Assembly (NCBI GenBank): GCA_018242295.1
Contig: JAFECE010000011.1
Coordinates: forward strand, 1,116,001 to 1,180,000
Length of the DNA stretch: 64,000 bases
Source: Pseudomonadota bacterium
Lineage (GTDB): Bacteria; Pseudomonadota; Alphaproteobacteria; Rhizobiales; Hyphomicrobiaceae
Reading direction: 5' to 3'
The position numbers were made by a program, and so were the translations under genes. How positions within the stretch are numbered: the first letter of the stretch is position 1; every line of letters begins with the position of its first letter. The notes beneath the pieces were generated by a model. The model was not told the origin of the DNA, did no database searches, and saw only the letters and a list, made by a program, of their open reading frames with translations. This document shows, piece by piece, positions 24,422 through 33,531 of this stretch.

Positions 24422-26242
24422 ATGCGCAAAAGTGCATTCGCCTACGGTTTGCTCGCAACAGCCGCGTTCTCGGCGCCCGTCTGGGCGAACGATGACGTTG
24501 CCAAGTTGTCGAGCGATCCGAATAACTGGGCACAGCAGTCCGGTGATTATGCCGGCACCCGGTACTCGACGCTGGACCAAATCAACACCGAAAACGTCGG
24601 TCAGTTGAAAGTGGCATGGACGTTCTCGACGGGCGTTCTTCGTGGTCACGAAGGCGGCCCGCTCGTTATCGGCGACACGATGTATCTTCACTCGGCGTTC
24701 CCGAACATCGTGTTTGCTCTGAACCTCGCCGACGAACAGAAGATCATCTGGAAGTATACGCCGAAGCAGGACCCCTCGGTCATCCCCGTGATGTGCTGCG
24801 ACACGGTTAACCGTGGCGTGCAGTACGCTGAAGGCAAGATCTTCCTCCACCAGGCCGACACGTCGCTCGTCGCTCTTGACGCGAAGACGGGTAAGGAACT
24901 GTGGAAGGTCGTCGACGGCGATCCGAAGAAGGGCGAGACGGGCACTGGTGCTCCGCTTGTCACGAAGGACAAGGTGATCATCGGTATCTCGGGCGCTGAA
25001 TTCGGCGTTCGTTGCCACGTCACCGCCTACGACATCAACAGTGGTAAGAAGGTCTGGCGCGCCTACTCGATGGGCCCGGATTCTGACATCCTGGTCGATC
25101 CTGAGAAGACCACGTCGCTCGGCAAGCCGGTCGGCAAGGACTCCTCGCTCAAGACCTGGAACGGCGATCAGTGGAAGATCGGTGGCGGTTCGACTTGGGG
25201 CTACATGGCCTTCGATCCGGAACTCAACCTGATCTACTACGGGACCGGCAACCCCTCGACCTGGAACCCTGCACAGCGTGCGGGACCGGATGGCAAGCCG
25301 ATCGACCAGAAGTGGTCGATGACCATGTTCGCTCGTGACGTCGACACCGGTGTTGCCAAGTGGGCATACCAGATGACGCCGTTCGACGAGTGGGACTATG
25401 ACGGCATCAACGAGCCGATCCTCGCTGAGCTCGATTTCGATGGAACGAAGCGCAAAACGGCAACTCACTTTGACCGTAACGGCTTCGGCTACACCTGGGA
25501 TCGCGCAACGGGCGAGCTTCTCGTCGCTGAGAAGTATGATCCGGTCGTGAACTGGGCAACCGGCATCGACATGGACAAGTCCTCTAAGGACTATGGCCGT
25601 CCGATCCGCGTTGCGAAGATGTCGACGTTCAAGAACGGCGCAGACGTCAACACGAAGGGCGTTTGCCCTGCGGCTCTCGGTTCTAAGGACCAGCAGCCGG
25701 CTTCGTACTCGAAGCTGACCGGCTTGTTCTATGTTCCGACGAACCACGTTTGCATGGACTACGAACCCTTCAAGGTTTCGTACACGGCTGGTCAGCCCTA
25801 CGTTGGCGCCACGCTGTCCATGTTCCCGGGTCCGGATGAACCGAAGCGTATGGGTAACTTCATCGCTTGGGACGGTGCAAAGGGCAAGATCGTCTGGTCG
25901 AAGCCTGAGCAGTTCTCGGTATGGTCGGGCGCTCTGACCACCGCTGGCGGCGTTGCCTTCTACGGTACGCTCGAAGGCTACTTCAAAGCCGTCGACCAGA
26001 AGGATGGCAAGGAGCTCTTCAAGTTCAAGACGCCGTCGGGCATCATCGGCAACGCTATGACTTACAGCCACGGCGGTAAGCAGTACGTTGGCATCTTCTC
26101 GGGCGTTGGTGGTTGGGCCGGTATCGGTCTGGCTGCTGGCTTGACGAACCCGACCGATGGTCTCGGTGCTGTCGGTGGCTACGCCGGTCTTTCGGAGTAC
26201 ACGAACCTCGGTGGCTCGCTCACCGTGTTCGCTCTCCCATAA
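24422..26242 (+). CDS. xoxF: Lanthanide-dependent methanol dehydrogenase XoxF
   Basis: A 606-residue periplasmic PQQ quinoprotein that oxidises methanol to formaldehyde or further to formate. The signal peptide ends at VWA-ND (about 22). Trp-docking propeller blades fill the protein. Diagnostic residues are visible: adjacent Cys125-Cys126 that contact PQQ, Glu193 (GAEFG) and Asn277 (GTGNP) as metal ligands, catalytic Asp325 and, two residues on, Asp327 in [10 protein letters not shown]. MxaF has Ala at that last position; the extra Asp defines lanthanide-binding XoxF. The sequence looks most like clade 5. GGAGG precedes ATG 24422, and codon use is strongly biased, suggesting high expression. 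Followed by the cytochrome xoxG after a hairpin. Confidence 0.97.
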   Translation: MRKSAFAYGLLATAAFSAPVWANDDVAKLSSDPNNWAQQSGDYAGTRYSTLDQINTENVGQLKVAWTFSTGVLRGHEGGPLVIGDTMYLHSAFPNIVFALNLADEQKIIWKYTPKQDPSVIPVMCCDTVNRGVQYAEGKIFLHQADTSLVALDAKTGKELWKVVDGDPKKGETGTGAPLVTKDKVIIGISGAEFGVRCHVTAYDINSGKKVWRAYSMGPDSDILVDPEKTTSLGKPVGKDSSLKTWNGDQWKIGGGSTWGYMAFDPELNLIYYGTGNPSTWNPAQRAGPDGKPIDQKWSMTMFARDVDTGVAKWAYQMTPFDEWDYDGINEPILAELDFDGTKRKTATHFDRNGFGYTWDRATGELLVAEKYDPVVNWATGIDMDKSSKDYGRPIRVAKMSTFKNGADVNTKGVCPAALGSKDQQPASYSKLTGLFYVPTNHVCMDYEPFKVSYTAGQPYVGATLSMFPGPDEPKRMGNFIAWDGAKGKIVWSKPEQFSVWSGALTTAGGVAFYGTLEGYFKAVDQKDGKELFKFKTPSGIIGNAMTYSHGGKQYVGIFSGVGGWAGIGLAAGLTNPTDGLGAVGGYAGLSEYTNLGGSLTVFALP

Positions 26243-26263
26243 GGCGCGAGCCTAGAAATTGGG

Positions 26264-26296
26264 GAGCCGGTGCGGGGAAACCTGCGCCGGCTCTTT
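26264..26296 (+). terminator. Stem-loop between xoxF and xoxG
   Basis: GAGCCGGTGC pairs with GCGCCGGCTC (one G-T wobble) around a GGGGAAACCT loop, followed by only TTTG. It looks like a weak terminator or mRNA-stabilising hairpin that could lower xoxG relative to xoxF. Confidence 0.65.
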
Positions 26297-26503
26297 GCCG
26301 TTCGTAATCGGTCCTTGTCCTAAGTAACCAACAGCCGCATTCAAACGACGGCGCGACAAGTGGCGATCTTCTGTCGCTCATAAATGCAGCGCTACAAGCG
26401 CATGCTCGGTGAACGGCGGCTCACCAACCACGATCCACTATAAAAACAAAAGGGATCGGGAAATGGTCAGTGCAGAGCGGACTCGTGGAATTCAACTGAC
26501 AGG

Positions 26504-27388
26504 ATGAAGAGGAACCTCGTGAACAAGTTTAGTAAGAGAATGGCCGTCGCGCTGATGGCCTGTGCCGCGGCGGGCGCTGCCGCTTGCCAAGAACAGAAGA
26601 AGCCGGAAGAGAAGCCCGCAGCATCGACATCTGCTCCCGCTCCGGAAGCAAAGTCTGAGGCAGTCGCGACACCGGCAGCCGAGCCCGCGAAGCCGGCAGA
26701 GGCCGCAGCATCCGCTCCGGCCCCCGCTGCCGAGCCTGAGAAGAAGGCTGATGCGGCGCCAGCGCCTGCAGCCGAAGCGCCGAAGCAGGTCGCAGAAGCT
26801 GCCTCGCCCGCAGCACCTGCAGCTCCCGCCGCCACACCGGCTGCTCCCAATCCTGATGATCCGAACGCGCCGCCGCCGGGATCGCGCAATCCTGATGGCA
26901 CTGCAGTCTATCCGAACCCGGTCAACGATCTCGCCAAGAGCCTGGGCATTAAGTTTGAAGATGGCCGCTATCGCAACAAGGACGGCGACCCCGTGCCTGT
27001 CGTCACTAAGGACTACATGGTCGACTGGGGGACCTGGAACGGCTTCCGCCGTTACCACGATGCTTGCCACGTCTGCCACGGCCCGAACGCTCTCGGCAGC
27101 ACCTTCGCACCGGCGCTGGCGGAAAGCCTGAAGACGATGGATTACAATACGTTCATCGCGACCGTTTCGAGCGGCCGTGTCGTGAACCGCGCCGGAACGG
27201 AGTACGTCATGCCAGCGTTCGGCGAAGACAAGAACATCATGTGCTACATTGATGATATCTATACGTACATTAAGGCCCGTTCCCAGAACGCGACCGACCC
27301 CAAGACAGGTATGCCTGCCGGCCGTCCGAATGGCCGCGAAGATATCTCGCCGGAAGCCAAAAAGGCTGCTGACGAATGCACGGGCTGA
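26504..27388 (+). CDS. xoxG: c-type cytochrome of the XoxF system with long Ala/Pro-rich linker
   Basis: A 294-residue cytochrome that should accept electrons from XoxF. The haem site CHVCH is at 188-192 and a probable axial Met lies in YVMPAFG (236). Further Cys at 247 and near the C-terminus (292) make four, matching the four-Cys methanol-metabolism cytochrome family. The N-terminus is a signal sequence ending GAAAC, so it may be a lipoprotein acylated at Cys28. Residues 35-126 are an Ala/Pro/Glu/Lys-rich linker that would hold the haem domain away from the membrane. ATG 26504 is used; ATG 26540 is an alternative. Downstream of xoxF by 261 nt. Confidence 0.9.
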   Translation: MKRNLVNKFSKRMAVALMACAAAGAAACQEQKKPEEKPAASTSAPAPEAKSEAVATPAAEPAKPAEAAASAPAPAAEPEKKADAAPAPAAEAPKQVAEAASPAAPAAPAATPAAPNPDDPNAPPPGSRNPDGTAVYPNPVNDLAKSLGIKFEDGRYRNKDGDPVPVVTKDYMVDWGTWNGFRRYHDACHVCHGPNALGSTFAPALAESLKTMDYNTFIATVSSGRVVNRAGTEYVMPAFGEDKNIMCYIDDIYTYIKARSQNATDPKTGMPAGRPNGREDISPEAKKAADECTG

Positions 27389-27498
27389 GGATCTGGAAGT
27401 TTATCCAGTTCTCATCATATGATTGTCAGACTTGATTGATGGTCCGGCGCGTCGGTGTCGCGCTGGACTGCCAAGATATCGCTAGCAATGGCTTAGAG

Positions 27499-27528
27499 GG
27501 GGGCGGGTCGCATTTGCGACGTGCCCCC
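27499..27528 (+). other. Stem-loop between xoxG and xoxJ
   Basis: GGGGGC/GCCCCC and, inside it, GTCGC/GCGAC form a two-stage hairpin with an ATTT loop and a 2x2 internal bulge. There is no T-run, so it is more likely an RNA-processing or stabilising element than a terminator. Confidence 0.55.
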
Positions 27529-27582
27529 ACTCCATATCAGGAGCCGCGACGTTCACGCCGTCATAACAAAAAGGTTACCAAC

Positions 27583-28536
27583 GTGAGGAAACAAGCGTTC
27601 AAGATTTCATCCCTTTCGGTGCCTGCACTGGCGCTGGGATTTTGCGCAGCCGTTTCGATATTTGCTTTCTCTTCTCCTTCCATCGCCGCCGATGCGCCCA
27701 AGGCGGATCTCGTCAATAGGCAGCAGCTGCGCGTTTGCGCCGATCCCGCAGATCTTCCGTTTTCAGATCAGAAGGAAGAAGGCTTCGAAAACAAGATCGC
27801 CAACATCATCGGCGATGAGCTGAAGCTGCCGGTCGTCTATACGTGGTTTCCAAAGGCAACGGGTTTCGTTCGCATGACGCTCGGCGCCAAGCGCTGCGAT
27901 CTCGTCATTGGCTGGGGCCAGGGTGACGACCTCGTGCTCAATACCAACGCGATTTATCGTTCGACGTCGGCGCTCATCTACAAAAAGGGCACTGGTCTCG
28001 ACGGCGTCGACACGCTCGCCGATCCTCGCCTTCAGGGGAAGAAGATCGGAGTCCAGCAGGGTTCCGCAGGCGGCACGCTTGCCGCGCGTTATGGTCTGAT
28101 GAGCAACGTGCACGGCTATCCGATGATGGTCGACCGCCGCTACGAGAACCCGGCCAAGGATATGGTCAACGATATCCGCAAGGGTGACGTCGACGCCGGT
28201 ATTTTGTGGGGCCCGATCGCTGCCTATTGGGCCGCGCAAGATGGCGAACCCCTTGTCGTTGTTCCTCTCGTCAAAGAAACGGGCGCGACGAAGATCGCAT
28301 TCCGCATCACGATGGGTGTGCGCAACGGCGACGATGCTTGGAAGCGCCAGCTCAACGACGTTATTCGCAAACGGCAGGGCGATATCGACAAGGTGCTGCT
28401 CGATTACGGCGTGCCGCTGCTCGTCGATGACGATACGTCGACGGAGAGGATCACGAAGCCGCGTACGTCCGCCTCGGCGGAGCCTGCACCTGCTGCTGCG
28501 GCGCCATCACAGGCTCCCGCTTCGGCAACGCCGTAA
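27583..28536 (+). CDS. xoxJ: XoxJ-type periplasmic substrate-binding protein
   Basis: A 317-residue exported protein of the family annotated as quinoprotein-dehydrogenase-associated putative ABC substrate-binding protein (MxaJ/XoxJ). The signal peptide ends near IAA-DA. The mature fold opens with QQLRVCADPADLPFSDQKEEGFEN, the family hallmark, and contains IGVQQGSAGGTLAARYG and the interdomain hinge. XoxJ is thought to act as an activator or chaperone for apo-XoxF and not in transport. A C-terminal Ala/Pro/Ser tail of about 25 residues is unusual. GTG 27583 has AAGG upstream; the frame opens earlier at TTG 27436 without conservation. Confidence 0.9.
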   Translation: MRKQAFKISSLSVPALALGFCAAVSIFAFSSPSIAADAPKADLVNRQQLRVCADPADLPFSDQKEEGFENKIANIIGDELKLPVVYTWFPKATGFVRMTLGAKRCDLVIGWGQGDDLVLNTNAIYRSTSALIYKKGTGLDGVDTLADPRLQGKKIGVQQGSAGGTLAARYGLMSNVHGYPMMVDRRYENPAKDMVNDIRKGDVDAGILWGPIAAYWAAQDGEPLVVVPLVKETGATKIAFRITMGVRNGDDAWKRQLNDVIRKRQGDIDKVLLDYGVPLLVDDDTSTERITKPRTSASAEPAPAAAAPSQAPASATP

Positions 28537-28554
28537 GATGCGCGACATCATTTT

Positions 28555-28583
28555 AGAAGCGGCGGACTTCGTTCGCCGCTTCT
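28555..28583 (+). terminator. Stem-loop between xoxJ and the CXXCW gene
   Basis: AGAAGCGGCG pairs perfectly with CGCCGCTTCT over a 9-nt loop directly after the xoxJ stop. No T-run follows, so read-through into the next gene is likely. Confidence 0.55.
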
Positions 28584-28604
28584 CACGCCTCCAATTTCCA
28601 CGCG

Positions 28605-29234
28605 GTGCAATCAGCAAGAGACGTGTCTGAGATGGTGCTGCCGCGTCTTTTCATGCTCGTTGCGCTCAGCTTTGGTGTCGCGATTTGGATGCCAATAGCG
28701 GTCGCCGTCGACGGCCATGCCGAGGAGGATGTTTCAGGCCCCGCGCCCACCGGCGAGCCACCTCCCGAACCGCACTCATACCGCACGGACAATTATCGAA
28801 AGCCCGTCCCGCTGACGCTTGAAGGTGCGACGGTTCTTTCGAACGCGGCGGCGATGAAGCTATGGTCTGAGAAGACTGCGATCTTCATCGATGTTTATCC
28901 GCATCCGCCAAAACCCGAAGGTCTGCCGCCCGACACGATCTGGCGCGATACTTCGCATATGACGATCGAAGATGCGGTGTGGCTTGCGAATGTCGGTTAT
29001 GGCGTGTTGTCGGCCGACGCGTCCCATTATTTTCAGCGCAACCTCGACATGCTGACCAAGGGCGACAAGTCGAAGACGCTCGTCTTTTTCTGTCTCAGGA
29101 ATTGCTGGATGAGCTGGAACGCTGCGAAGCGCGCCTTGAGTTACGGCTACAAGAATGTCGACTGGTATCGCGACGGAAGCGACGGCTGGCAGGAGGCTGG
29201 CGGTCTGGTCGTCGAGGTACATCCGCTGCCTTGA
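28605..29234 (+). CDS. PQQ-dependent catabolism-associated CXXCW-motif protein
   Basis: A periplasmic protein of about 209 residues with a rhodanese-like core. The signal peptide (LPRLFMLVALSFGVAIW) ends near AVA-VD. The hallmark FFCLRNCWMSWNAAKRAL holds the Cys-x3-Cys-Trp signature of the family found near PQQ-dependent alcohol dehydrogenases. GTG 28605 and ATG 28632 are both possible; the latter begins right at the signal peptide. Last gene of the xox cluster. The role is unproven; a redox or sulfur-handling function for the quinoprotein or its cytochrome is plausible. Confidence 0.83.
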   Translation: MQSARDVSEMVLPRLFMLVALSFGVAIWMPIAVAVDGHAEEDVSGPAPTGEPPPEPHSYRTDNYRKPVPLTLEGATVLSNAAAMKLWSEKTAIFIDVYPHPPKPEGLPPDTIWRDTSHMTIEDAVWLANVGYGVLSADASHYFQRNLDMLTKGDKSKTLVFFCLRNCWMSWNAAKRALSYGYKNVDWYRDGSDGWQEAGGLVVEVHPLP

Positions 29235-29445
29235 ATTTCAGACGCCGGGTTCAGATGCTCTAAGCTTAAATTTAAATGCAATGTGTCGCACGCGCATGCC
29301 ACGGTTTTCGCGCAGGCGGGATGTTACCCCCTTTTCCCACGGTCCGGATTCGGGTTGTCATACAACATGGTTGGCTGGCGTATTGCAGGCCGGGGTGTAA
29401 CCTCGCGGCAGCCGCCGCACATCTAGAACAGCGGGGACAGATAGA

Positions 29446-31299
29446 GTGACACTCCACGAACTTGCCATCCTCCTCGCGGCCTTGGCGCTTGCGGCGCCGC
29501 TTGCTCGCTGGCTCGGCATCGCGGCTGTTCTTGGCTACCTCATTGCCGGTGTCGTGCTCGGACCTTACGGCGTCGGGCGGCTATTTTCGGAGCACGATGC
29601 GAAGCAAGTTCTGGACTTCGCTGAATTCGGCGTCGTTCTGCTGCTGTTTTTGATCGGATTGGAGCTGCGCCCCAAGCGACTTTGGGCCATGCGGCAGGCC
29701 ATCTTCGGCATTGGCACACTGCAGGTGGCGATAACTTCGCTCGCGCTCGCGTTCGTTGGCATTCTGTTTTTCGGAACCCAGTGGCAGCCGTCACTCTTCG
29801 CAGGCGCGGCTCTGGCGCTCTCTTCAACTGCCTTTGCTTTACAGGTTCTCGAAGAGAACAAGGAACTTTCAAGCCGGCACGGCAGGCTCGCGTTCTCGGT
29901 GCTGTTGTTCCAGGACCTCGCTGCCATTCCGCTCATTGCGCTCGCGCCCTATTTCGCGGTGACGGCTGCCAAGTCCGGCCCGGTGATCGACTATTTTGCG
30001 TTTGCCAAGGGGCTCGGGACAATCGTTCTCGTCGTTGTCGTCGGCCGCTATGTGCTCGATGCGTTTCTGCGTCTCGTGGCCTTGTCGCGCGTGAAGGAAG
30101 CGATGACGGCAGCCGGGCTTCTAACGGTCGTCGGCATCACGCTAATCATGGAAGCCGTCGGGTTGTCGGCATCGCTTGGAGCATTCATTGCGGGTGCTCT
30201 TCTTGCCGAAAGCAGTTACCGCCACGAGCTTGAGGCGGACATCGCGCCTTTCGAGGGTCTGCTGCTCGGAATCTTTTTCACGGCCATCGGTATGTCGCTG
30301 AACCTCGGACTTCTGATTGCCGAGCCAGTGCTGATCATATCGCTGACGTTGTCGCTGATCGTCGTGAAGTCGATCATTCTGTTTCTGTTGGGGCGCTGGC
30401 AGGGGCTCGAGGCGGGCCCGTCGCGCCGGTTGGCTTTTGCTCTGTCGCAAGGCGGCGAATTCGCTTTCGTGCTGCTGTCGGTTGGTGAGGCCGCTGGTGT
30501 CTTCGGCAGTCACCCGTCACAAATTCTCGCGGTCGTGATCACGCTGTCGATGGCGATGACGCCAGTGCTCCTGGTGCTCGATCGCGTGCTTTCGAAGAAA
30601 GCGAAGACGCCGACGCGCCCGTTCGATACGCTGCCGGATAACGACGGGCACGTCGTTATCGCAGGGTTCGGACGCTTTGGGCAGATCGTGGCGCGTATCC
30701 TGCGTGCGAAAGGCATTCCGTTTACGGCGCTCGACATCAGCGTGGAGCAGGTCGATTTTGTCAAACGCTTCGGCAACAAGGCCTTCTTTGGCGACGCCAG
30801 CCGGCCCGAAGTGCTCGAGGCTGCGCAGACGGACAAGGCGCGTGCGTTCGTGCTCGCGATCGATGACGTCGAAGCGTCCATGCGCGCGGCCGAATACGTC
30901 AAGAAGCACTATCCGCACGTTCCGATCTACGCGCGAGCGCGCGACCGCACGCACGCCTATCGGCTGCTCGATCTCGGTGTTGCAGCGATTCGGCGCGAGA
31001 CCTTTCTGGCGTCTCTTGATCTGACGCGATCGCTGATGCTTGGTCTCGGGTATTCTGAACGGGTCGCGAGCCGGATCGTCCAGACCTTCAGGGATCACGA
31101 TGAGCGCCGTCTCAACGAGGACTACAAGCTGTCGTCGGACGTCGAAAAGCTCCTGGAACGGGCGCGAACGTCGCAGGCCATGCTCGAGAAGCTGTTCCAG
31201 GAGGACGAGGTGGAGGAGGCGAGGCTCGCGCAGAGCGAGAAGAGCCAGCGTGACGCAAAGGCCAAGGCCAAGGCGGGCAGCGTTTCTTCCGGAGCGTAA
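29446..31299 (+). CDS. CPA2-family monovalent cation:proton antiporter with RCK domain
   Basis: A 617-residue KefB/KefC-like transporter. The first 390 residues form about 12-13 helices with the family's AEFGVVLLLFLIGLELRP and LGAFIAGALLAESSYRHEL segments. A Rossmann TrkA-N domain follows with HVVIAGFGRFGQIVARIL, binding NAD(H), and a charged helical tail rich in Lys/Glu/Ala ends the protein. It likely exports K+ or Na+ in exchange for protons under control of the nucleotide-binding domain. GTG 29446 is preceded by GGGGAC. It stands alone, ending at a terminator. Confidence 0.88.
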   Translation: MTLHELAILLAALALAAPLARWLGIAAVLGYLIAGVVLGPYGVGRLFSEHDAKQVLDFAEFGVVLLLFLIGLELRPKRLWAMRQAIFGIGTLQVAITSLALAFVGILFFGTQWQPSLFAGAALALSSTAFALQVLEENKELSSRHGRLAFSVLLFQDLAAIPLIALAPYFAVTAAKSGPVIDYFAFAKGLGTIVLVVVVGRYVLDAFLRLVALSRVKEAMTAAGLLTVVGITLIMEAVGLSASLGAFIAGALLAESSYRHELEADIAPFEGLLLGIFFTAIGMSLNLGLLIAEPVLIISLTLSLIVVKSIILFLLGRWQGLEAGPSRRLAFALSQGGEFAFVLLSVGEAAGVFGSHPSQILAVVITLSMAMTPVLLVLDRVLSKKAKTPTRPFDTLPDNDGHVVIAGFGRFGQIVARILRAKGIPFTALDISVEQVDFVKRFGNKAFFGDASRPEVLEAAQTDKARAFVLAIDDVEASMRAAEYVKKHYPHVPIYARARDRTHAYRLLDLGVAAIRRETFLASLDLTRSLMLGLGYSERVASRIVQTFRDHDERRLNEDYKLSSDVEKLLERARTSQAMLEKLFQEDEVEEARLAQSEKSQRDAKAKAKAGSVSSGA

Positions 31300-31324
31300 T
31301 GGTTGCCTCCCGAGCGTGACACTT

Positions 31325-31361
31325 GGTCCCCGCCGCGAAAGGGTTCGGAGGGGGCCTTTTT
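31325..31361 (+). terminator. Terminator of the antiporter gene
   Basis: GGTCCCC pairs with GGGGGCC (with an inner CCG/CGG), followed by TTTTTG. It separates the antiporter from transketolase. The left arm is also part of a longer competing stem (31316-31327 with 31369-31382). Confidence 0.7.
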
Positions 31362-31472
31362 GCCGTGCACCAAGGGTGTCACCGCGGTAGACGACGCTGC
31401 AACTCCCCGGTAAATGTCCCTCGACCTTACGGCGGCGCCTGCGGCGCCTATGAAAACGGACCCACGAACAGA

Positions 31473-33479
31473 ATGAGTAAAGTCCAGACCAAGGCCGACA
31501 CGTCGCAGGCAGGAAGCCTCGGCGAAATGGCCAATGCCATCCGCGCGTTAGCGATGGATGCCGTCCAGGCGGCCAATTCCGGTCATCCTGGAATGCCCAT
31601 GGGCATGGCCGACGCCGCCACTGTGCTCTTTACTGAAGCTCTGAAGTTCGATGCGAGTGCGCCCGACTGGCCGAACCGCGATCGCTTCGTGCTCTCGGCC
31701 GGTCACGGGTCGATGCTGCTGTATTCTCTCCTTTATCTCACCGGCTATCCCGGCATGACGATCGAGGAGATCAAGAACTTCCGTCAATTCGGATCGAAGA
31801 CCGCCGGGCACCCGGAATACGGCCACGCACCAGGTATCGAGACGACGACAGGTCCGCTCGGGCAGGGCCTCGCTAATGCCGTCGGCATGGCGATCTCGGA
31901 ACGCTTGCTCGCGGCGCGCGTCGGCTCGGACCTCATTGACTACCACACCTACGTCATCGCCGGTGACGGATGTCTGATGGAGGGCATCAGCCAGGAAGCG
32001 ATTTCGCTTGCGGGGCACTTGAAGCTCGGCAAGCTGATCGTGCTCTGGGATGACAACTCGATCACCATCGACGGCGCGACGAGCCTCTCGGTATCGGACA
32101 GCGAAGTGAAGCGCTTCGAAGCGTCCGGCTGGAACACGGTACGCGTCGACGGCCATGATACTGCGGCCGTCGCAGCGGCGATTAAAATTGCCAAGGGCGA
32201 TCCATCGAAGCCGTGGCTCATCGCCTGCAAGACGCAGATCGGATACGGCTCGCCGAACAAAGCCGGCAAATCGTCGGCGCACGGCGAACCGCTCGGTGCG
32301 GAAGAAATCAAGAATACGCGCGAGAAGCTCGGCTGGCCTTATGCGCCGTTCGAGATTCCCGATCACATCCTCGCCGCGTGGCGCGGTGTCGGCAGCGCGC
32401 AATCGAAGGTTCGCGCCGACTGGACCATGCGCCTCTCCAACGCGAGCCCTGAAGCGAAAGCCTTGATCGAGGGGCGGGACACGAAGGATGTCGTCGCGAA
32501 AGCGATTGCCGAAGCGAAGAGTGCATTCGCCGGCGATAGCGCGAAGCGCGCGACGCGTGTCTGGTCGCAGCTGACCATCGAGCGCCTGGTACCGGTGCTG
32601 CCAGAGTTGATTGGCGGCTCCGCCGACCTTTCGGGATCGAATGGCACGCGGACGAAGCATCACAACTCGGTGACGCCTGAGAACTTCTCAGGCAATTACA
32701 TCCACTACGGCGTGCGCGAGCATGGCATGGCCGCGGCGATGAACGGCCTCGCGCTTTCCGGCTCGTTCATTCCTTATGGCGGCACCTTCCTGGTCTTCGC
32801 CGATTATTGCCGTCCTTCGATCCGTCTCTCCGCGCTGATGCAGCAGCGCGTTCTTTACGTTTTGACGCACGACTCGATCGGTCTCGGCGAAGACGGACCG
32901 ACGCATCAACCTGTCGAGCACTTGAGCTCGCTGCGCGCGATCCCGAACGTCAAGGTGTTCCGTCCGGCCGATGGCATAGAGACGGCCGAATGCTGGGAGC
33001 TTGCTTTTGCTTCAGAGGCTGGGCCTTCGGTTCTGGCGCTGTCGCGGCAGGCGGTTCCCAATCTTCGCACTGACGGCAGCGAGAACCTGAGCGCGAAGGG
33101 CGCCTATGTCCTGAAACCGGCCGAAGGCAAGCGCGACGTGACGCTGCTCGCGACGGGCTCCGAGGTCGGCCTTGCCGTCGAAGCGGCGGCCGCACTCGCA
33201 AAAGACGGCATCGGCGCAGCCGTTGTCTCGGTGCCGTCGTTCGAACTCTTCCGTGCGCAGTCTGAGGGTTATCAACGCGAGGTTCTCGGCGACGTGCCGC
33301 GCGTTGCGGTCGAAGCCGGCACGGAGCAGAGCTGGTTCGAATGGCTTCGCAAGTCCGATGCCTTCGTCGGCATGAGCAGCTTCGGCGCGTCGGCACCTGC
33401 GGGTAAGCTTTACGAGCACTTCGGCATCACGGCGGCCCATGTCGCTGATGAGGCGCGCCGCGTCATTGCGAAATCCTGA
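31473..33479 (+). CDS. tkt: Transketolase
   Basis: A 668-residue thiamine-diphosphate enzyme transferring two-carbon units between sugar phosphates in the pentose phosphate pathway. Visible motifs are [11 protein letters not shown] near the start, the ThDP-binding [15 protein letters not shown] (GDG followed 26-27 residues on by N in LWDDN), and the pyrimidine-domain [11 protein letters not shown] with the cofactor-activating Glu. Length fits. ATG 31473 begins the conserved protein; an upstream open frame from 31323 is leader. Pgk follows after 52 nt. No gap (GAPDH) gene lies between, unlike many relatives. Confidence 0.95.
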   Translation: MSKVQTKADTSQAGSLGEMANAIRALAMDAVQAANSGHPGMPMGMADAATVLFTEALKFDASAPDWPNRDRFVLSAGHGSMLLYSLLYLTGYPGMTIEEIKNFRQFGSKTAGHPEYGHAPGIETTTGPLGQGLANAVGMAISERLLAARVGSDLIDYHTYVIAGDGCLMEGISQEAISLAGHLKLGKLIVLWDDNSITIDGATSLSVSDSEVKRFEASGWNTVRVDGHDTAAVAAAIKIAKGDPSKPWLIACKTQIGYGSPNKAGKSSAHGEPLGAEEIKNTREKLGWPYAPFEIPDHILAAWRGVGSAQSKVRADWTMRLSNASPEAKALIEGRDTKDVVAKAIAEAKSAFAGDSAKRATRVWSQLTIERLVPVLPELIGGSADLSGSNGTRTKHHNSVTPENFSGNYIHYGVREHGMAAAMNGLALSGSFIPYGGTFLVFADYCRPSIRLSALMQQRVLYVLTHDSIGLGEDGPTHQPVEHLSSLRAIPNVKVFRPADGIETAECWELAFASEAGPSVLALSRQAVPNLRTDGSENLSAKGAYVLKPAEGKRDVTLLATGSEVGLAVEAAAALAKDGIGAAVVSVPSFELFRAQSEGYQREVLGDVPRVAVEAGTEQSWFEWLRKSDAFVGMSSFGASAPAGKLYEHFGITAAHVADEARRVIAKS

Positions 33480-33531
33480 CGACGGGCCGACGACACGCAA
33501 TTCTGCATCTGAACATCGGAATGGTAGTCGA

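Noticed and set aside
24089-26071. A 660-codon open frame antisense to xoxF
   Set aside because: It lies in the complementary frame of a highly expressed, codon-biased gene; the translation is Arg/Val/Asp-rich with no family character, and xoxF itself is certain.
20116-29234. The C1 island as a recently acquired genomic island
   Set aside because: Base composition and codon use match the rest of the window, and no integrase, tRNA or flanking repeats are present.
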